A stretch of 62,897 nt of DNA, taken from assembly GCA_949841045.1 (NCBI GenBank), contig CATKXS010000006.1:1-62897 (forward strand), in the 5' to 3' direction. Within the stretch, counting starts at the first letter, position 1. The number at the start of each line of letters is the position of its first letter. Position numbers and translations under genes: made by a program. Under the pieces are notes generated by a model, which ran no database searches, was not told where the DNA came from, and saw only the letters and a program-made list of their open reading frames with translations. Source of the DNA: an uncultured Clostridia bacterium. GTDB lineage: Bacteria; Bacillota; Clostridia; Christensenellales; UBA1242. This document shows positions 18,101 through 26,226 of this stretch, one piece after another.

Positions 18101-19237
18101 GAGAGTGAAGATTATCAATATACAGAAATAATTTATAATGACCTTAATGGACGTCCTGTTGCCGTTGAAGTAAACAGCAAAGATGGTTCGACTAGTTATT
18201 ATAAAATTGTCAATAATGTACGAGTTGAGTCAACTTCAGAAGAAGTATCAGAGCTGACCGAGTCAAAACTTATTGCTCCGACAGTTACAGAAAACAATCA
18301 GCCATATGTGAACGCGTATAGAACGACTTATATTCAAGAGGATAATAGTAATTTTGAAAGTGAATATTTCTATCAAAGGTCGTACAATTATAATTATGTT
18401 GGTGAGCCAGATGTCATAACTGACAACTTAACTCAAACCTATGTTGAAGAACAATCAAACTATGTTCCTTGGGAAAATACTTCTGAATTTGCAATCAACA
18501 ATTTGTTTGATGGTGATTCAAGTACCTATATCCACTCAGGAAAAGGTGAAGGCGTTTCAGCAAGCAACCCAGTCATAATCACTGTTGATTTGGGCGAAGC
18601 TGTTTCGGCAAATATTCTAAGATTATATCCAAGTAATTTCAGCGGAAATCATCGTAATGCATTCCCAAAAAATTTTAAAATAGAAGGAAGTCTTGACGGT
18701 GAAGAATATTTTGAAATGGGCAAATGGACTAATGCAAATGCACCAGCTGTGTATTCAGACTTACCATTTTACAATAGTTTTTCTTACACTTTCAGATACT
18801 ATAAAATAACTGTTACTGCAACCAATAGTGGTACTAGCAGGCTTGCTCTGGCAGAAATTAAATTATTAAATACTTTAATTTTGACAGGTAACGGCGGAAA
18901 TCATATTTTACCTTCTAATGAAAACTTGATTTATAACGGAGAGTGGGAATTAAAGCAAGCATATAGCAATTTTGGAAATGTATATGTCGGCAAACAAAAT
19001 GCAACACTTACTTTTGATATTATTGGTACGAGGGTTGGCTTCTTAACTTCGTCTGCATTTGAAAATAACTTTGAAGTCTATATTGACGGGAAAAAGGTTG
19101 ATTCGATTGAGCTAAAAGAAGATAATGGCCCTTATCCATTGACTTACTTATGTGATGCTTTGACGAATGGCAAGCATCGTGTAGTATTAAAGTGTACTGG
19201 AGAGGTGGCAATCGACTCGGTGATTATATATCAATAG
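15116..19237 (+). CDS. M60-family (enhancin-like) metalloprotease, type II membrane protein
   Basis: A 1373-aa protein. About 80 Ser/Thr/Lys/Asn-rich residues precede one membrane helix (about 85-106), so the bulk faces outside. The zinc site is HEYHH (His514, Glu515, His518) with Glu530 in GGE twelve residues on, the HExxHx(8-28)E gluzincin pattern of M60 peptidases, which cleave mucin-type glycoproteins in known members. An F5/8C module (about 1110-1250) and a final beta-rich carbohydrate-binding-like domain (about 1255-1373) follow. AAGGAG precedes the ATG. With the neighbouring 1806-aa protein it suggests a glycoprotein-attacking surface set. Confidence 0.85.
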   Translation: MVDKKQTSSNKSLSKSSTIKPTTGTKTNSTIKSNDKTSAASNSSINVNSLKVQAKSKPSADTATSIHTSTSQTSRANNKNKKSNIAISIIACILVVTLIIGMPIGFKFGNRGEKVIRLLPSQTVSINKPTSKDKVVLGQVEPDDSLLENVFKNEYASTTAVGYYGKVTNSNVERVKADTVKQSEGRASVYPTFGRNLSASAEEKNAIIGESSYLTATGTANAGGGNYRWINESGYLFNGTTSAPEATGRRLYKHTASNGLYHGNVSDDESGVEKVVTIKPRGYNGYSVTGIYAPAGEVIKIQLSEADMNATGGIVVHIGQALYNGQANNIWAGKPMPRMPHLLNTLTISKDTATYDENTGLWTGYVGSFLGGPIYIRNENVAYTATISGGVEYLHFILGYTTKEEFNRIKENCSAPYFDLEVWNYGVLHSGSKIYAQRFSYDELYKAAILWEKVSSVTTTGSSQGIVFLYEPFVAAGAAVAFPGRRSVNCPEGWMSNSLNYNGIVTSGAWGNFHEYHHNFQGYGVGNGGEVTNNAMTLVSYALFTKISSKRGISSFGAQGLGGWNNYTSATWALEETLKIARPNVSPSNGNQGLALYATLLHNFGPDDFIKAKVAGGGQSYAAYMNAWQKVTHNNMYYYFNNILKGTGISNNADSSYPMFVPVSCVYQTGRSYMYDGQKKYIKTMQPYMITHDEPFKIDLSRYNAPNGQYASGSVVIPDGFSYRIKSVTKPAHGSISIDGKYNLTYTPNNNDKSIYSGQIVVTLEITKNDGAFKVDDVDLILEFELSREMNKMTLERTTYTYSVDNMYTDAQTAFEKNFKGYDTVDEKYNHSNPTQNCNTDIWFYPDTEENRTKYPNAPENYFIHDNTIEVIDGKLYFENEGKYRIYLRGRTNCALYYSIDGGTNYQLGAKINDTTAPNKSYLFRDGHPVASVNDSNTYFDLELEANSWVYIKEILIVQTSSSSFIGVGMRQWTQTMFTMVETHYNSSNQEVESEESEDYQYTEIIYNDLNGRPVAVEVNSKDGSTSYYKIVNNVRVESTSEEVSELTESKLIAPTVTENNQPYVNAYRTTYIQEDNSNFESEYFYQRSYNYNYVGEPDVITDNLTQTYVEEQSNYVPWENTSEFAINNLFDGDSSTYIHSGKGEGVSASNPVIITVDLGEAVSANILRLYPSNFSGNHRNAFPKNFKIEGSLDGEEYFEMGKWTNANAPAVYSDLPFYNSFSYTFRYYKITVTATNSGTSRLALAEIKLLNTLILTGNGGNHILPSNENLIYNGEWELKQAYSNFGNVYVGKQNATLTFDIIGTRVGFLTSSAFENNFEVYIDGKKVDSIELKEDNGPYPLTYLCDALTNGKHRVVLKCTGEVAIDSVIIYQ

Positions 19238-19254
19238 TTCATTTTAAATAATAA

Positions 19255-19290
19255 AAAACAGCGGTTATAGTTTTAACTGCTGTTTTTTTT
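19255..19290 (+). terminator. Terminator after the M60 gene
   Basis: AACAGCGGTT and AACTGCTGTT form a stem followed by a run of eight T. Confidence 0.8.
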
Positions 19291-19291
19291 G

Positions 19292-19480
19292 GCATTATGC
19301 CCTTATTATCGTATATTTATTGAAAGTAAATACCTTAATTCGTTCCTGAGCATTATGCTCTCATTATCGTTGGATTTGATTGAAAGTAAACACCTTAATT
19401 CGTTCCTGAGCATTATGCCCTCATTATCGTTAAATATATTGAGGCAATAAAGTATTTTCGTTCCTGGGCATTATGTCCAA
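19292..19480. repeat. Tandem repeat, three units of 58-60 bp plus a partial unit
   Basis: Units start at 19292, 19350, 19410 and (partial) 19468. Each opens GCATTATG(C/T)... with CATTATCGT, and closes TTCGTTCCTGAG or a variant. GGCAT/ATGCC gives each unit a small dyad. It lies between the convergent M60 and Ca2+-ATPase genes and encodes nothing evident. Confidence 0.85.
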
Positions 19481-19487
19481 AATTCAT

Positions 19488-22238
19488 TTAACCTTTTAAT
19501 TTTTTTTCTTTATTCCTATGACCAAGTCTTAAGAAAAATTTGACAAGTTCAAAATAAGGAATAATGAGGAGAGCTGTCCCAAGTGCTAGTAGCCACTGCC
19601 ACCAATTAATTGTTGTTACGCCAAGAGCAGAGTCAAAAGCTCCTAGTGGAACAAGTACAATTATTATTGTAAGTAGCGCCGAGCCAAGAAATGCCCAGTT
19701 TAAATATTTGTTATCAAATGGATTTGCTTTAAATATTGATTTTGTTCTGTGTTTTAAATTGAATGCATGGAAAAGTTCAGTAAAGCACATATTTAAGAAG
19801 CAAATGGTAGTTACAACTTCACTTAACAGCCCCAGAACAAAGGTTGTTATGCAGTAAAGCGAAAGTGAAAGAGTTGTGACAAACAGGGCAGAACAGAATA
19901 TATTTATTCCAACTTCACCTTTAAAGAGGTTGCCCGAGTTCTTGACGGGTTTTCGTTTCATAATATTATCTTCTGCCTTTTCAAATCCTAGAGCCAAGCC
20001 AACAAAGGTGTCGGAGACAAAGTTTATCCAAAGTATAAGGGCAGGAGAGAAGAAATTATGGTCTCTGAAAATGAGAGTAATTGCTGTGAGAAGAATAAGT
20101 TCTGCGATTGATGTGCCAAGTAGGAACATGAGAATTTTGAGTATAGTATCATAAATTCTTCGTCCTTCTTTTACCGCACCAACTATGGTTGCAAAATTGT
20201 CATCGGTCAGAATCATATCTGACGCTTCCTTTGTTACGTCTGTCCCGGTTATGCCCATGCCAACGCCAATGTCTGCCGCCTTGATGGAAGGGGCGTCATT
20301 AACTCCGTCTCCAGTCATGGCAACAATTTTATTATTGGCTTTGAGTGCCTTTACAATTTTGACTTTATGTTCTGGACTAACTCTCGCGTAAACGCGATAA
20401 TTAAGCACCACTTTGGCAAATTCTTCATCAGGAATTTCATTAAGTTCTTTGCCAGTGATTACTGCTGAAAGGTCACTGCAAATGCCGAGTTCTTTGGCGA
20501 TTGCAAATGCGGTGTCTTTGTGGTCACCAGTAATCATAATTGTTGTAATTCCTGCCTGCTTACAGGTTTTGATTGCGTCTTTAACCTCTTCGCGTGGTGG
20601 GTCAATCATTCCAACAAGGCCCAAGAAACAAAGGTCGAATTCGGTATTTTCTGAGGTTGGTTTTGAAATCTTTTCGACATTTTTCATTGCAAAAGCGAGA
20701 TTTCTAAGGGCTCCGCCACCAAATTCTGCATTTATTTCCAAGATTTTTTCTTTATCAGCATTTGTTATCTTGCGGATTTTTCCATTGTCGAGTATCCGAT
20801 TGCAACGGGCAAGTATACTGTCTACGGCGCCTTTTGTATAAACTGTCGTATTTCCGTCAACCTCATGGAAAGTGGACATAAGTTTTCTATCGCTATCAAA
20901 AGGAATTTCTTTTATTCGCTCTAGCCCGCCTTCAAGTTTTTCTTTGTTAAAGCCAAGTTTATATCCATATTGAACAAGGGCAATTTCTGTTGGGTCGCCG
21001 ATAGATTCAAGCTTGCCATTTTCCTCTCTTACTTTTGTATCATTGCAAAGGAGCATACATCTTAAAAGTTCTAATATATTTCGGTTTTCTGAAAAGCCAT
21101 TCTCCTCATTTAACTTTTCAAGAGTAATGCCGCCACCTGAGGCGTCATCAAATTTCATATGGTTGAGTTCGTCACAGCCATGCCCCATAAAATATGCTTT
21201 TCTTACTGTCATTTTGTTGAGAGTGAGTGTTCCCGTTTTGTCTGAACATATGATTTCTGTGCTTCCAAGCGTTTCAACAGCAGGCAGTGTTTTGACAATA
21301 GCTTGATGTTCGCTCATTCGTTTAACGCCCATTGAAAGGGTGACGGTGTTACAAGCGGGCAGTCCTTCTGGAATTGCACAAACAGCGATTGCGATTGCCA
21401 TTGAGAAAGAGGCGAATAGACTTACGTCTGTGCAAACGCCAACTATAAAAACAACAATGCATACTACAAGCACAATGGCGGTTATAATTAGATTTGTAGA
21501 TTTAAGTCTTTTTGTAAGAGGTGTTGTTGTATTGTCAATTTCAGATAGCGCACTTGCAATCTTACCCATTTCTGTATTCATGGCTGTTGCAACGACAACC
21601 CCTTGACCTCTGCCATAAGTTACCACGCTGCCCATAAATGCCATATTTATTTGGTCGCCAAGTGCAGGTGTTTCATTAAAGACGGCTAAGGCATCTTTTT
21701 CTACTGGCAGACTTTCGCCAGTGAGGGCACTTTCTTCAATTTTGAGAGAATTACTTTCAATAAGCCTTAAATCGGCAGGGACGATGTCACCAGCTTCAAG
21801 GACTACAATATCACCAATTACAACATCTTCTGTTTTGATTTTGATAAGTCTGCCATTTCGCATTACTTTGCAGTAAGGCTTGGTCATGTTTTTAAGTGCT
21901 TCCATTGCCTTCTCGCTTTTCCGCTCTTGCAGAAATCCGATAGTGCAGTTTACAAAGACGACAATGAAAATTATGCCTGCATCAACAAATTCGCCCACTG
22001 ATTTTTCAATAGCACCAAGTACTATGCTGATGATTGCGCTTATAACTAATATAATGATTAAAATATCCTTAAATTGATTTAAAAATTTTATAAAGCCCGA
22101 TTTTTTCTTTTTGCTTTGCAAAGCATTTTTACCATTTTCGGCTAACCTTTTCTTTGCTTCTGCATAAGAAAGTCCAGCTTGCGAGGTTTGCAAACTTTCC
22201 ATGCAATTATTGGCATTTTGAGAGAAAAAGTTATTCAT
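19488..22238 (-). CDS. P-type calcium-transporting ATPase (P2 type)
   Basis: A 916-aa P-type ATPase. An N-terminal cation-ATPase domain is followed by TGES in the actuator domain, PEGLPA in transmembrane segment 4, the phosphorylation site DKTGTLT with Asp333, MTGDGVNDAPS in the hinge, and NFVSD in segment 6 with Asn/Asp positions expected for a calcium site. The length suits the bacterial Ca2+-ATPases that export calcium from the cytoplasm. It is transcribed alone toward the tandem repeat. The opposite-strand frames are shadows. Transport of another divalent cation cannot be excluded. Confidence 0.88.
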   Translation of the reverse strand: MNNFFSQNANNCMESLQTSQAGLSYAEAKKRLAENGKNALQSKKKKSGFIKFLNQFKDILIIILVISAIISIVLGAIEKSVGEFVDAGIIFIVVFVNCTIGFLQERKSEKAMEALKNMTKPYCKVMRNGRLIKIKTEDVVIGDIVVLEAGDIVPADLRLIESNSLKIEESALTGESLPVEKDALAVFNETPALGDQINMAFMGSVVTYGRGQGVVVATAMNTEMGKIASALSEIDNTTTPLTKRLKSTNLIITAIVLVVCIVVFIVGVCTDVSLFASFSMAIAIAVCAIPEGLPACNTVTLSMGVKRMSEHQAIVKTLPAVETLGSTEIICSDKTGTLTLNKMTVRKAYFMGHGCDELNHMKFDDASGGGITLEKLNEENGFSENRNILELLRCMLLCNDTKVREENGKLESIGDPTEIALVQYGYKLGFNKEKLEGGLERIKEIPFDSDRKLMSTFHEVDGNTTVYTKGAVDSILARCNRILDNGKIRKITNADKEKILEINAEFGGGALRNLAFAMKNVEKISKPTSENTEFDLCFLGLVGMIDPPREEVKDAIKTCKQAGITTIMITGDHKDTAFAIAKELGICSDLSAVITGKELNEIPDEEFAKVVLNYRVYARVSPEHKVKIVKALKANNKIVAMTGDGVNDAPSIKAADIGVGMGITGTDVTKEASDMILTDDNFATIVGAVKEGRRIYDTILKILMFLLGTSIAELILLTAITLIFRDHNFFSPALILWINFVSDTFVGLALGFEKAEDNIMKRKPVKNSGNLFKGEVGINIFCSALFVTTLSLSLYCITTFVLGLLSEVVTTICFLNMCFTELFHAFNLKHRTKSIFKANPFDNKYLNWAFLGSALLTIIIVLVPLGAFDSALGVTTINWWQWLLALGTALLIIPYFELVKFFLRLGHRNKEKKLKG

Positions 22239-22345
22239 CTAGTAATTAGTATATACAATTTCCCATTCATTTGCAAAAATTTTGACTTAGATTTTAAATT
22301 ATTTTGACAAATAAAATTTGCGGCGGCTATAAATTTGTTTTTGTC

Positions 22346-22374
22346 TTGACTTTTTAGGGCTCTTAATATAAAAT
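22346..22374 (+). promoter_or_regulatory. Promoter placing the next gene at the mRNA 5' end
   Basis: TTGACT (22346-22351), 17-nt spacer, TAAAAT (22369-22374), only 6 nt before the ATG at 22381. The transcript should start at or next to the A of ATG, and there is no Shine-Dalgarno. Confidence 0.75.
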
Positions 22375-22380
22375 ATAAAT

Positions 22381-23703
22381 ATGAGTTATGTTGGTAAAAT
22401 ACATATAGTATATGACGGAATGTGGGGCTCTTGTGGAAAGGGTAAGTTTTGTGGTGAACTGGCTCTTGACAAAAGTCTAGATATTTCAGTTTGCGTAAAT
22501 AACAATGCGCCAAATGCTGGTCATTCTTTTGTATTTGAAGATGGACGCAAAGTTGTGACAAAACATATTCCAATCGGTTTTGTAAATAAAAATATTCCCT
22601 ATCTTGTACTAGGGGAAAGTTCGGTTATTGATTATGATAGGCTTGTTTATGAACTTGAAGAATATAAGGATTTACTTAACGGAAGAAAACTTTATATAGC
22701 AGATACTGCTGGCGTAATTTTGCCAGAGCATAGGAAAAGCGAACTTCAAAATCTTAAAACAGGAAGTACTTTCAGCGGTGCCGGCTCAGCGCTTGTTGAT
22801 AAAATTCAAAGGAAAAGCCCACTTGTAAGAGGGGACGAGCGGTTTAAGGAACTTGAAAGAAAAGGGCTTATTAAAATAGTGCCTTCAAAGACATTTTTTG
22901 CTATGATTTATAATGGATTGAGTGGTTTTAGCGGGAAAGAAAATATTTTGGTTGAACTTTCTCAGGGTGACGCGCTTAGTTTAAATAGTGATAACTATCC
23001 ACATACAACTTCTCGCGATTGCACACCAGCGCAAGCACTTAAAGATATTCATGCGACTGATTACATTCAAAATGTAAGAAAATATTGTGTTTTCAGACCT
23101 TATCCTATAAGAATAAATAATGAAAGCAAAGTTGGTCATATTTATACTGGTGATTTTGGTGGTGCTAAAGAAATCACTTGGGAAGAGGTTTGTGCTAGGT
23201 GCGGACTTGACAGCGAAGAAATAAAAAGAAATGAATTTACAACAAACACTAAAAGACTTAGAAGGGTGGCGGAACTTTCCATTAAACAATTTGGTGAGAT
23301 GCTTATGGATACAAAACCAGACGAATTGTTTTTGAATTTTGCCGAATATGTTGACGGTGGAATAAAAGATATGACACCAGAAAAAGCACAAAAAGTTCAA
23401 TATTATTTTGAAAACCCAGAAGATATGTCTGATGAAAATTTTGAAAAAGTTTGTGCGCTAAACTGGTCGCTTGAACATGTTCTTGGGTATATCCAAGATA
23501 TGGAAGAAAAATTTAAAAATATTTGCAAGGGCAAAGTAGAAGTAAATATAACTAAAATTGGAACTGGTGCAAAAGCGGGCGAAACTTTAAATAGAGAAGA
23601 TTTAAAACAAGCTTCATCTTCTAGACATGCAATAAAAGATATGAATCCTTATGATTATGCAGATAAGGACAATGTCCCAAACTTTGAAATGGGTTTAAAT
23701 TAA
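22381..23703 (+). CDS. PurZ-like adenylosuccinate synthetase homologue with altered catalytic loop
   Basis: A 440-aa protein of the adenylosuccinate-synthetase fold. The nucleotide loop reads WGSCGKGK (15-22) where PurA has WGDEGKGK, so the catalytic Asp is Ser17. NAGHS keeps the catalytic His. YPHTTSRDCTPAQAL, VFRPYPIRI and TTNTKRLRRVAELS resemble archaeal-type/PurZ sequences more than the PurA TTTGRPRR end. PurZ of phages joins Asp to dGMP in making the 2-aminoadenine (Z) precursor, and its loop Asp is also replaced (recalled). Here it is a lone chromosomal gene with an apparently leaderless promoter and no purB or dATP-hydrolase neighbour. It may instead act as a diverged PurA. Confidence 0.72.
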   Translation: MSYVGKIHIVYDGMWGSCGKGKFCGELALDKSLDISVCVNNNAPNAGHSFVFEDGRKVVTKHIPIGFVNKNIPYLVLGESSVIDYDRLVYELEEYKDLLNGRKLYIADTAGVILPEHRKSELQNLKTGSTFSGAGSALVDKIQRKSPLVRGDERFKELERKGLIKIVPSKTFFAMIYNGLSGFSGKENILVELSQGDALSLNSDNYPHTTSRDCTPAQALKDIHATDYIQNVRKYCVFRPYPIRINNESKVGHIYTGDFGGAKEITWEEVCARCGLDSEEIKRNEFTTNTKRLRRVAELSIKQFGEMLMDTKPDELFLNFAEYVDGGIKDMTPEKAQKVQYYFENPEDMSDENFEKVCALNWSLEHVLGYIQDMEEKFKNICKGKVEVNITKIGTGAKAGETLNREDLKQASSSRHAIKDMNPYDYADKDNVPNFEMGLN

Positions 23704-23757
23704 TCTTCATATTGAATTTGTTTCAATTTAAGAAAATATGTTATTAAAGGAGGAGTT

Positions 23758-24006
23758 ATGAGTAAAGAAAATAAAACAAAAGCTGAAATAATTGGTGGTG
23801 CTTGTTGTGGAATACTTATGCTTGTTTGTGTCATTGTTTATCTCATTTTAGGTATGACATTAAACTTTTGGCATCCGGGCTGGCTTATTCCAGCTTGTGG
23901 GGGAATTTCTTGCGGAATAATCGGAATAGTAAGTGGTACAATTTCTGATTTGAAAAAACTTAAAAATAGCCATGACGATGAGAAAAAAGAAGAAGATGTT
24001 GATTAA
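23758..24006 (+). CDS. Small membrane protein of unknown function
   Basis: An 82-aa protein with two hydrophobic segments (about 11-32 and 41-62) joined by a short Trp/Pro-containing loop, and a strongly charged C-terminal tail (HDDEKKEEDVD). AAAGGAGGAG precedes the ATG. It lies 54 nt after the PurZ-like gene and is followed by a terminator, so it may share that transcript. No family is recognised. Confidence 0.65.
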   Translation: MSKENKTKAEIIGGACCGILMLVCVIVYLILGMTLNFWHPGWLIPACGGISCGIIGIVSGTISDLKKLKNSHDDEKKEEDVD

Positions 24007-24036
24007 AAGAGATGCAAAAAAGCATCCTTTTTTTTA
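24006..24036 (+). terminator. Terminator after the small membrane protein gene
   Basis: GATGC and GCATC enclose an A-rich loop, with T8 following. Confidence 0.65.
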
Positions 24037-24048
24037 TTTCAAATAAAC

Positions 24049-24077
24049 TTGCTTTTTTTCAGTTTTTTTGTTAAACT
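24049..24077 (+). promoter_or_regulatory. Promoter of mtaB
   Basis: TTGCTT (24049-24054), 17-nt spacer, TAAACT (24072-24077), ending 7 nt before the ATG at 24085. It excludes the longer in-frame starts and predicts a leaderless message. Confidence 0.6.
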
Positions 24078-24084
24078 TATGTGT

Positions 24085-25356
24085 ATGAAAATATCGGTCT
24101 TGACACTTGGTTGTAAAGTTAACAAATATGAAAGTGATTCGCTCGTTCGCAGTCTTAACGAGCGAGGCTTTGTTGCAGATGACAAACTTGAAGAGGCTGA
24201 TGTGTATGTAATCAATACTTGTGCTGTTACTAAGGAGGCTGAAAAAAAGTCTAGGCAGATGATTGCAAGATGTCGAAAGTTTAATAAAGGTGCAAAGATT
24301 TTTGTTTGCGGTTGTGCCTCTCAAAACAATAATATTCAGTTTTTGGATAAGAATGTTGAAGTGGTGCTTGGAACGAGCGGAAAGTTAAAAATTATTGAAT
24401 TTGTTGAAAATTTTGCAAAAAACAACGAAAATTATGTAAAAAACAGCCAATTTATCGAAGAATTACCACTTATTTATCAAGATGACATGATTGCCCAGCA
24501 GTCACGAACACGGGCTTATATCAAGATTCAAGACGGTTGCAATAACTTCTGCTCTTATTGTATTATTCCTTATCTTCGTGGACGAAGTAGGTCAAGAGAG
24601 CTTAATTCCATTCTTTCAGAAGTTAGCCTTCTAGGTGAGAATATAAAGGAAATAGTGCTTACTGGAATAAATGTGACCGACTATAAAATAAATGGTGAAA
24701 AGGGGCTTTTAACACTTCTTCAAGAACTTGATAAATTTGGAAAGCGAATAAGATTAAGTTCAATGGAGGACACACTTATAAGTGAAGGCTTTGTGAAAGG
24801 TCTTGCGGGCCTCAAAAACTTTTGTCCCCATTTTCATCTTTCACTTCAAAGTGGCTCTGATAGCGTGCTGAAAAGAATGAACAGGCATTATACTGCGGAG
24901 GAATTCGCAAGTTCTGTAAAACTTCTTAGAAAGTATTTTCCAAATGCTGGAATTACAACAGATGTCATAGTTGGCTTTTGTGACGAAAGTGATGAAGAAT
25001 TTGAGAGTACATATAGATTTATTGAAAATGTTAAATTTAGTCAGCTTCATATTTTTAAGTATTCGCCTCGCTCGGGAACGGTTGCCTATAAACTTTATAA
25101 GGATTTGCCGTTTGAGATTAAACAGGCAAGACTTGTTAGGCTTGAAAAGTTAAATGCTCTACTTAAAGAAGAATTTATAAAATCAAACGTAGAAGGCGAA
25201 GTCTTATTTGAAGAAAAGGTAGGCGACTACTTTGCAGGCTATACTAAAAACTATATTAGGTGTTATTGTCAAAGCGAAGAAGATTTAACAAACGAGATTC
25301 GTAAGGTGAGAATGCGTGGCGCGTTTAAAGACGGAGTTAAAGTCGAGATTATTTAA
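24085..25356 (+). CDS. mtaB: tRNA t6A37 methylthiotransferase MtaB
   Basis: A 423-aa methylthiotransferase that converts t6A37 to ms2t6A in ANN-decoding tRNAs. The N-terminal UPF0004 domain opens MKISVLTLGCKVNKYES, the MtaB form, with further cluster cysteines in INTCAV and CGCA. The radical SAM motif is CNNFCSYC, and a short TRAM-like tail ends the protein. The start at 24085 is chosen from the promoter position and from homology to the usual MKISVLTLGC opening. No Shine-Dalgarno is present. Confidence 0.88.
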   Translation: MKISVLTLGCKVNKYESDSLVRSLNERGFVADDKLEEADVYVINTCAVTKEAEKKSRQMIARCRKFNKGAKIFVCGCASQNNNIQFLDKNVEVVLGTSGKLKIIEFVENFAKNNENYVKNSQFIEELPLIYQDDMIAQQSRTRAYIKIQDGCNNFCSYCIIPYLRGRSRSRELNSILSEVSLLGENIKEIVLTGINVTDYKINGEKGLLTLLQELDKFGKRIRLSSMEDTLISEGFVKGLAGLKNFCPHFHLSLQSGSDSVLKRMNRHYTAEEFASSVKLLRKYFPNAGITTDVIVGFCDESDEEFESTYRFIENVKFSQLHIFKYSPRSGTVAYKLYKDLPFEIKQARLVRLEKLNALLKEEFIKSNVEGEVLFEEKVGDYFAGYTKNYIRCYCQSEEDLTNEIRKVRMRGAFKDGVKVEII

Positions 25357-25406
25357 ATAAAAATTTCCTATTACATAAAAAAATAATAACAACTCGCAAA
25401 ATTCAC

Positions 25407-25435
25407 TTGACAACGCTTATAATTTTCATTATAAT
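25407..25435 (+). promoter_or_regulatory. Promoter of rpsU
   Basis: TTGACA (25407-25412), 17 nt, TATAAT (25430-25435): a consensus sigma-A promoter. Confidence 0.85.
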
Positions 25436-25470
25436 TAAATAGATTTACAAATTAGAAGGTGGTGAGAAGA

Positions 25471-25653
25471 TTGACAACTGTTAAAGTGGGCGAAAACGAA
25501 ACTCTTGAAAGCGCTTTAAAAAGATTTAAAAGAAAGTGCCAAAAAGACGGAATTATCGGCGATATTAGAAGAAAAGAAGCCTATGATAAGCCTAGTGTAG
25601 CTAAGAAAAAGAAAAGAGAAGCTGCAAGAAAAAGAGCTAGAAAAAGAGGCTAA
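25471..25653 (+). CDS. rpsU: 30S ribosomal protein S21
   Basis: Sixty residues, [20 protein letters not shown] followed by a Lys/Arg-rich tail, the typical S21 sequence. The frame opens at GTG 25459, but AAGGTGGTGAG is the ribosome-binding site, so TTG at 25471 is the start. It is followed 44 nt later by rplS, an unusual pairing. Confidence 0.92.
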   Translation: MTTVKVGENETLESALKRFKRKCQKDGIIGDIRRKEAYDKPSVAKKKKREAARKRARKRG

Positions 25654-25697
25654 TTAAAGATTGTTAATTTACTATACTTATTAAAAGGAGAAAAATA

Positions 25698-26048
25698 ATG
25701 GCTAACGTAATTGACCAAATCGAGAGAGAAAACATGAAAGAAACAATTGCTGAATTTAATATCGGTGACACTGTTAGAGTTGGCGTAAAAATTAAAGAAG
25801 GCGATAAAGAAAGAATACAAGCCTATGAAGGTGTTGTGATTGCTCGTAAAAACGGCGGAATTAGAGAAACTTTCACTGTTAGAAAAATCTCAAATGGTGT
25901 TGGTGTTGAAAGAACTTTCCCAATTCACTCTCCACTTATTGCAAGTGTTGAAGTTGTAAGAAAGGGTAAGCCAAGAAGAGCAAAACTTTACTATGTTCGT
26001 GCTCTTACTGGAAAAGCTGCTAAAATTAAATCAGCAGACAACAGATAA
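25698..26048 (+). CDS. rplS: 50S ribosomal protein L19
   Basis: A 116-aa protein. [20 protein letters not shown] and the [11 protein letters not shown] segment are diagnostic of L19, which sits at the 30S-50S interface. AAAGGAG precedes the ATG. The usual rimM-trmD neighbours are absent. Confidence 0.95.
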   Translation: MANVIDQIERENMKETIAEFNIGDTVRVGVKIKEGDKERIQAYEGVVIARKNGGIRETFTVRKISNGVGVERTFPIHSPLIASVEVVRKGKPRRAKLYYVRALTGKAAKIKSADNR

Positions 26049-26055
26049 TGATAAT

Positions 26056-26083
26056 AAAAGTCGCAAATTAATGCGACTTTTTT
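26056..26083 (+). terminator. Terminator after rplS
   Basis: AAAAGTCGCA and TGCGACTTTT flank a 6-nt loop and run into Ts. Confidence 0.85.
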
Positions 26084-26178
26084 GTTGTATGTTAAGCCTT
26101 ATAATGTCTTAATTTTACTTGTATTTTTAAACGGAATTTTGAAGCTAAATTTATTTTCGACAAATTTCGACCATGTTG

Positions 26179-26207
26179 TTGACAAATAATATAATTTAAG
26201 ATATATT
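26179..26207 (+). promoter_or_regulatory. Promoter of the AlkD-like gene
   Basis: TTGACA (26179-26184), 17 nt, TATATT (26202-26207). Confidence 0.7.
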
Positions 26208-26226
26208 AACTATTGTGAGGCAGACG

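Noticed and set aside
19292..19480. CRISPR array
   Set aside because: Units repeat over their full 60 bp without unique spacers, and no cas gene is present.
19564..22077. Several plus-strand frames across the Ca2+-ATPase
   Set aside because: They are shadows; the minus-strand gene has every P-type motif.
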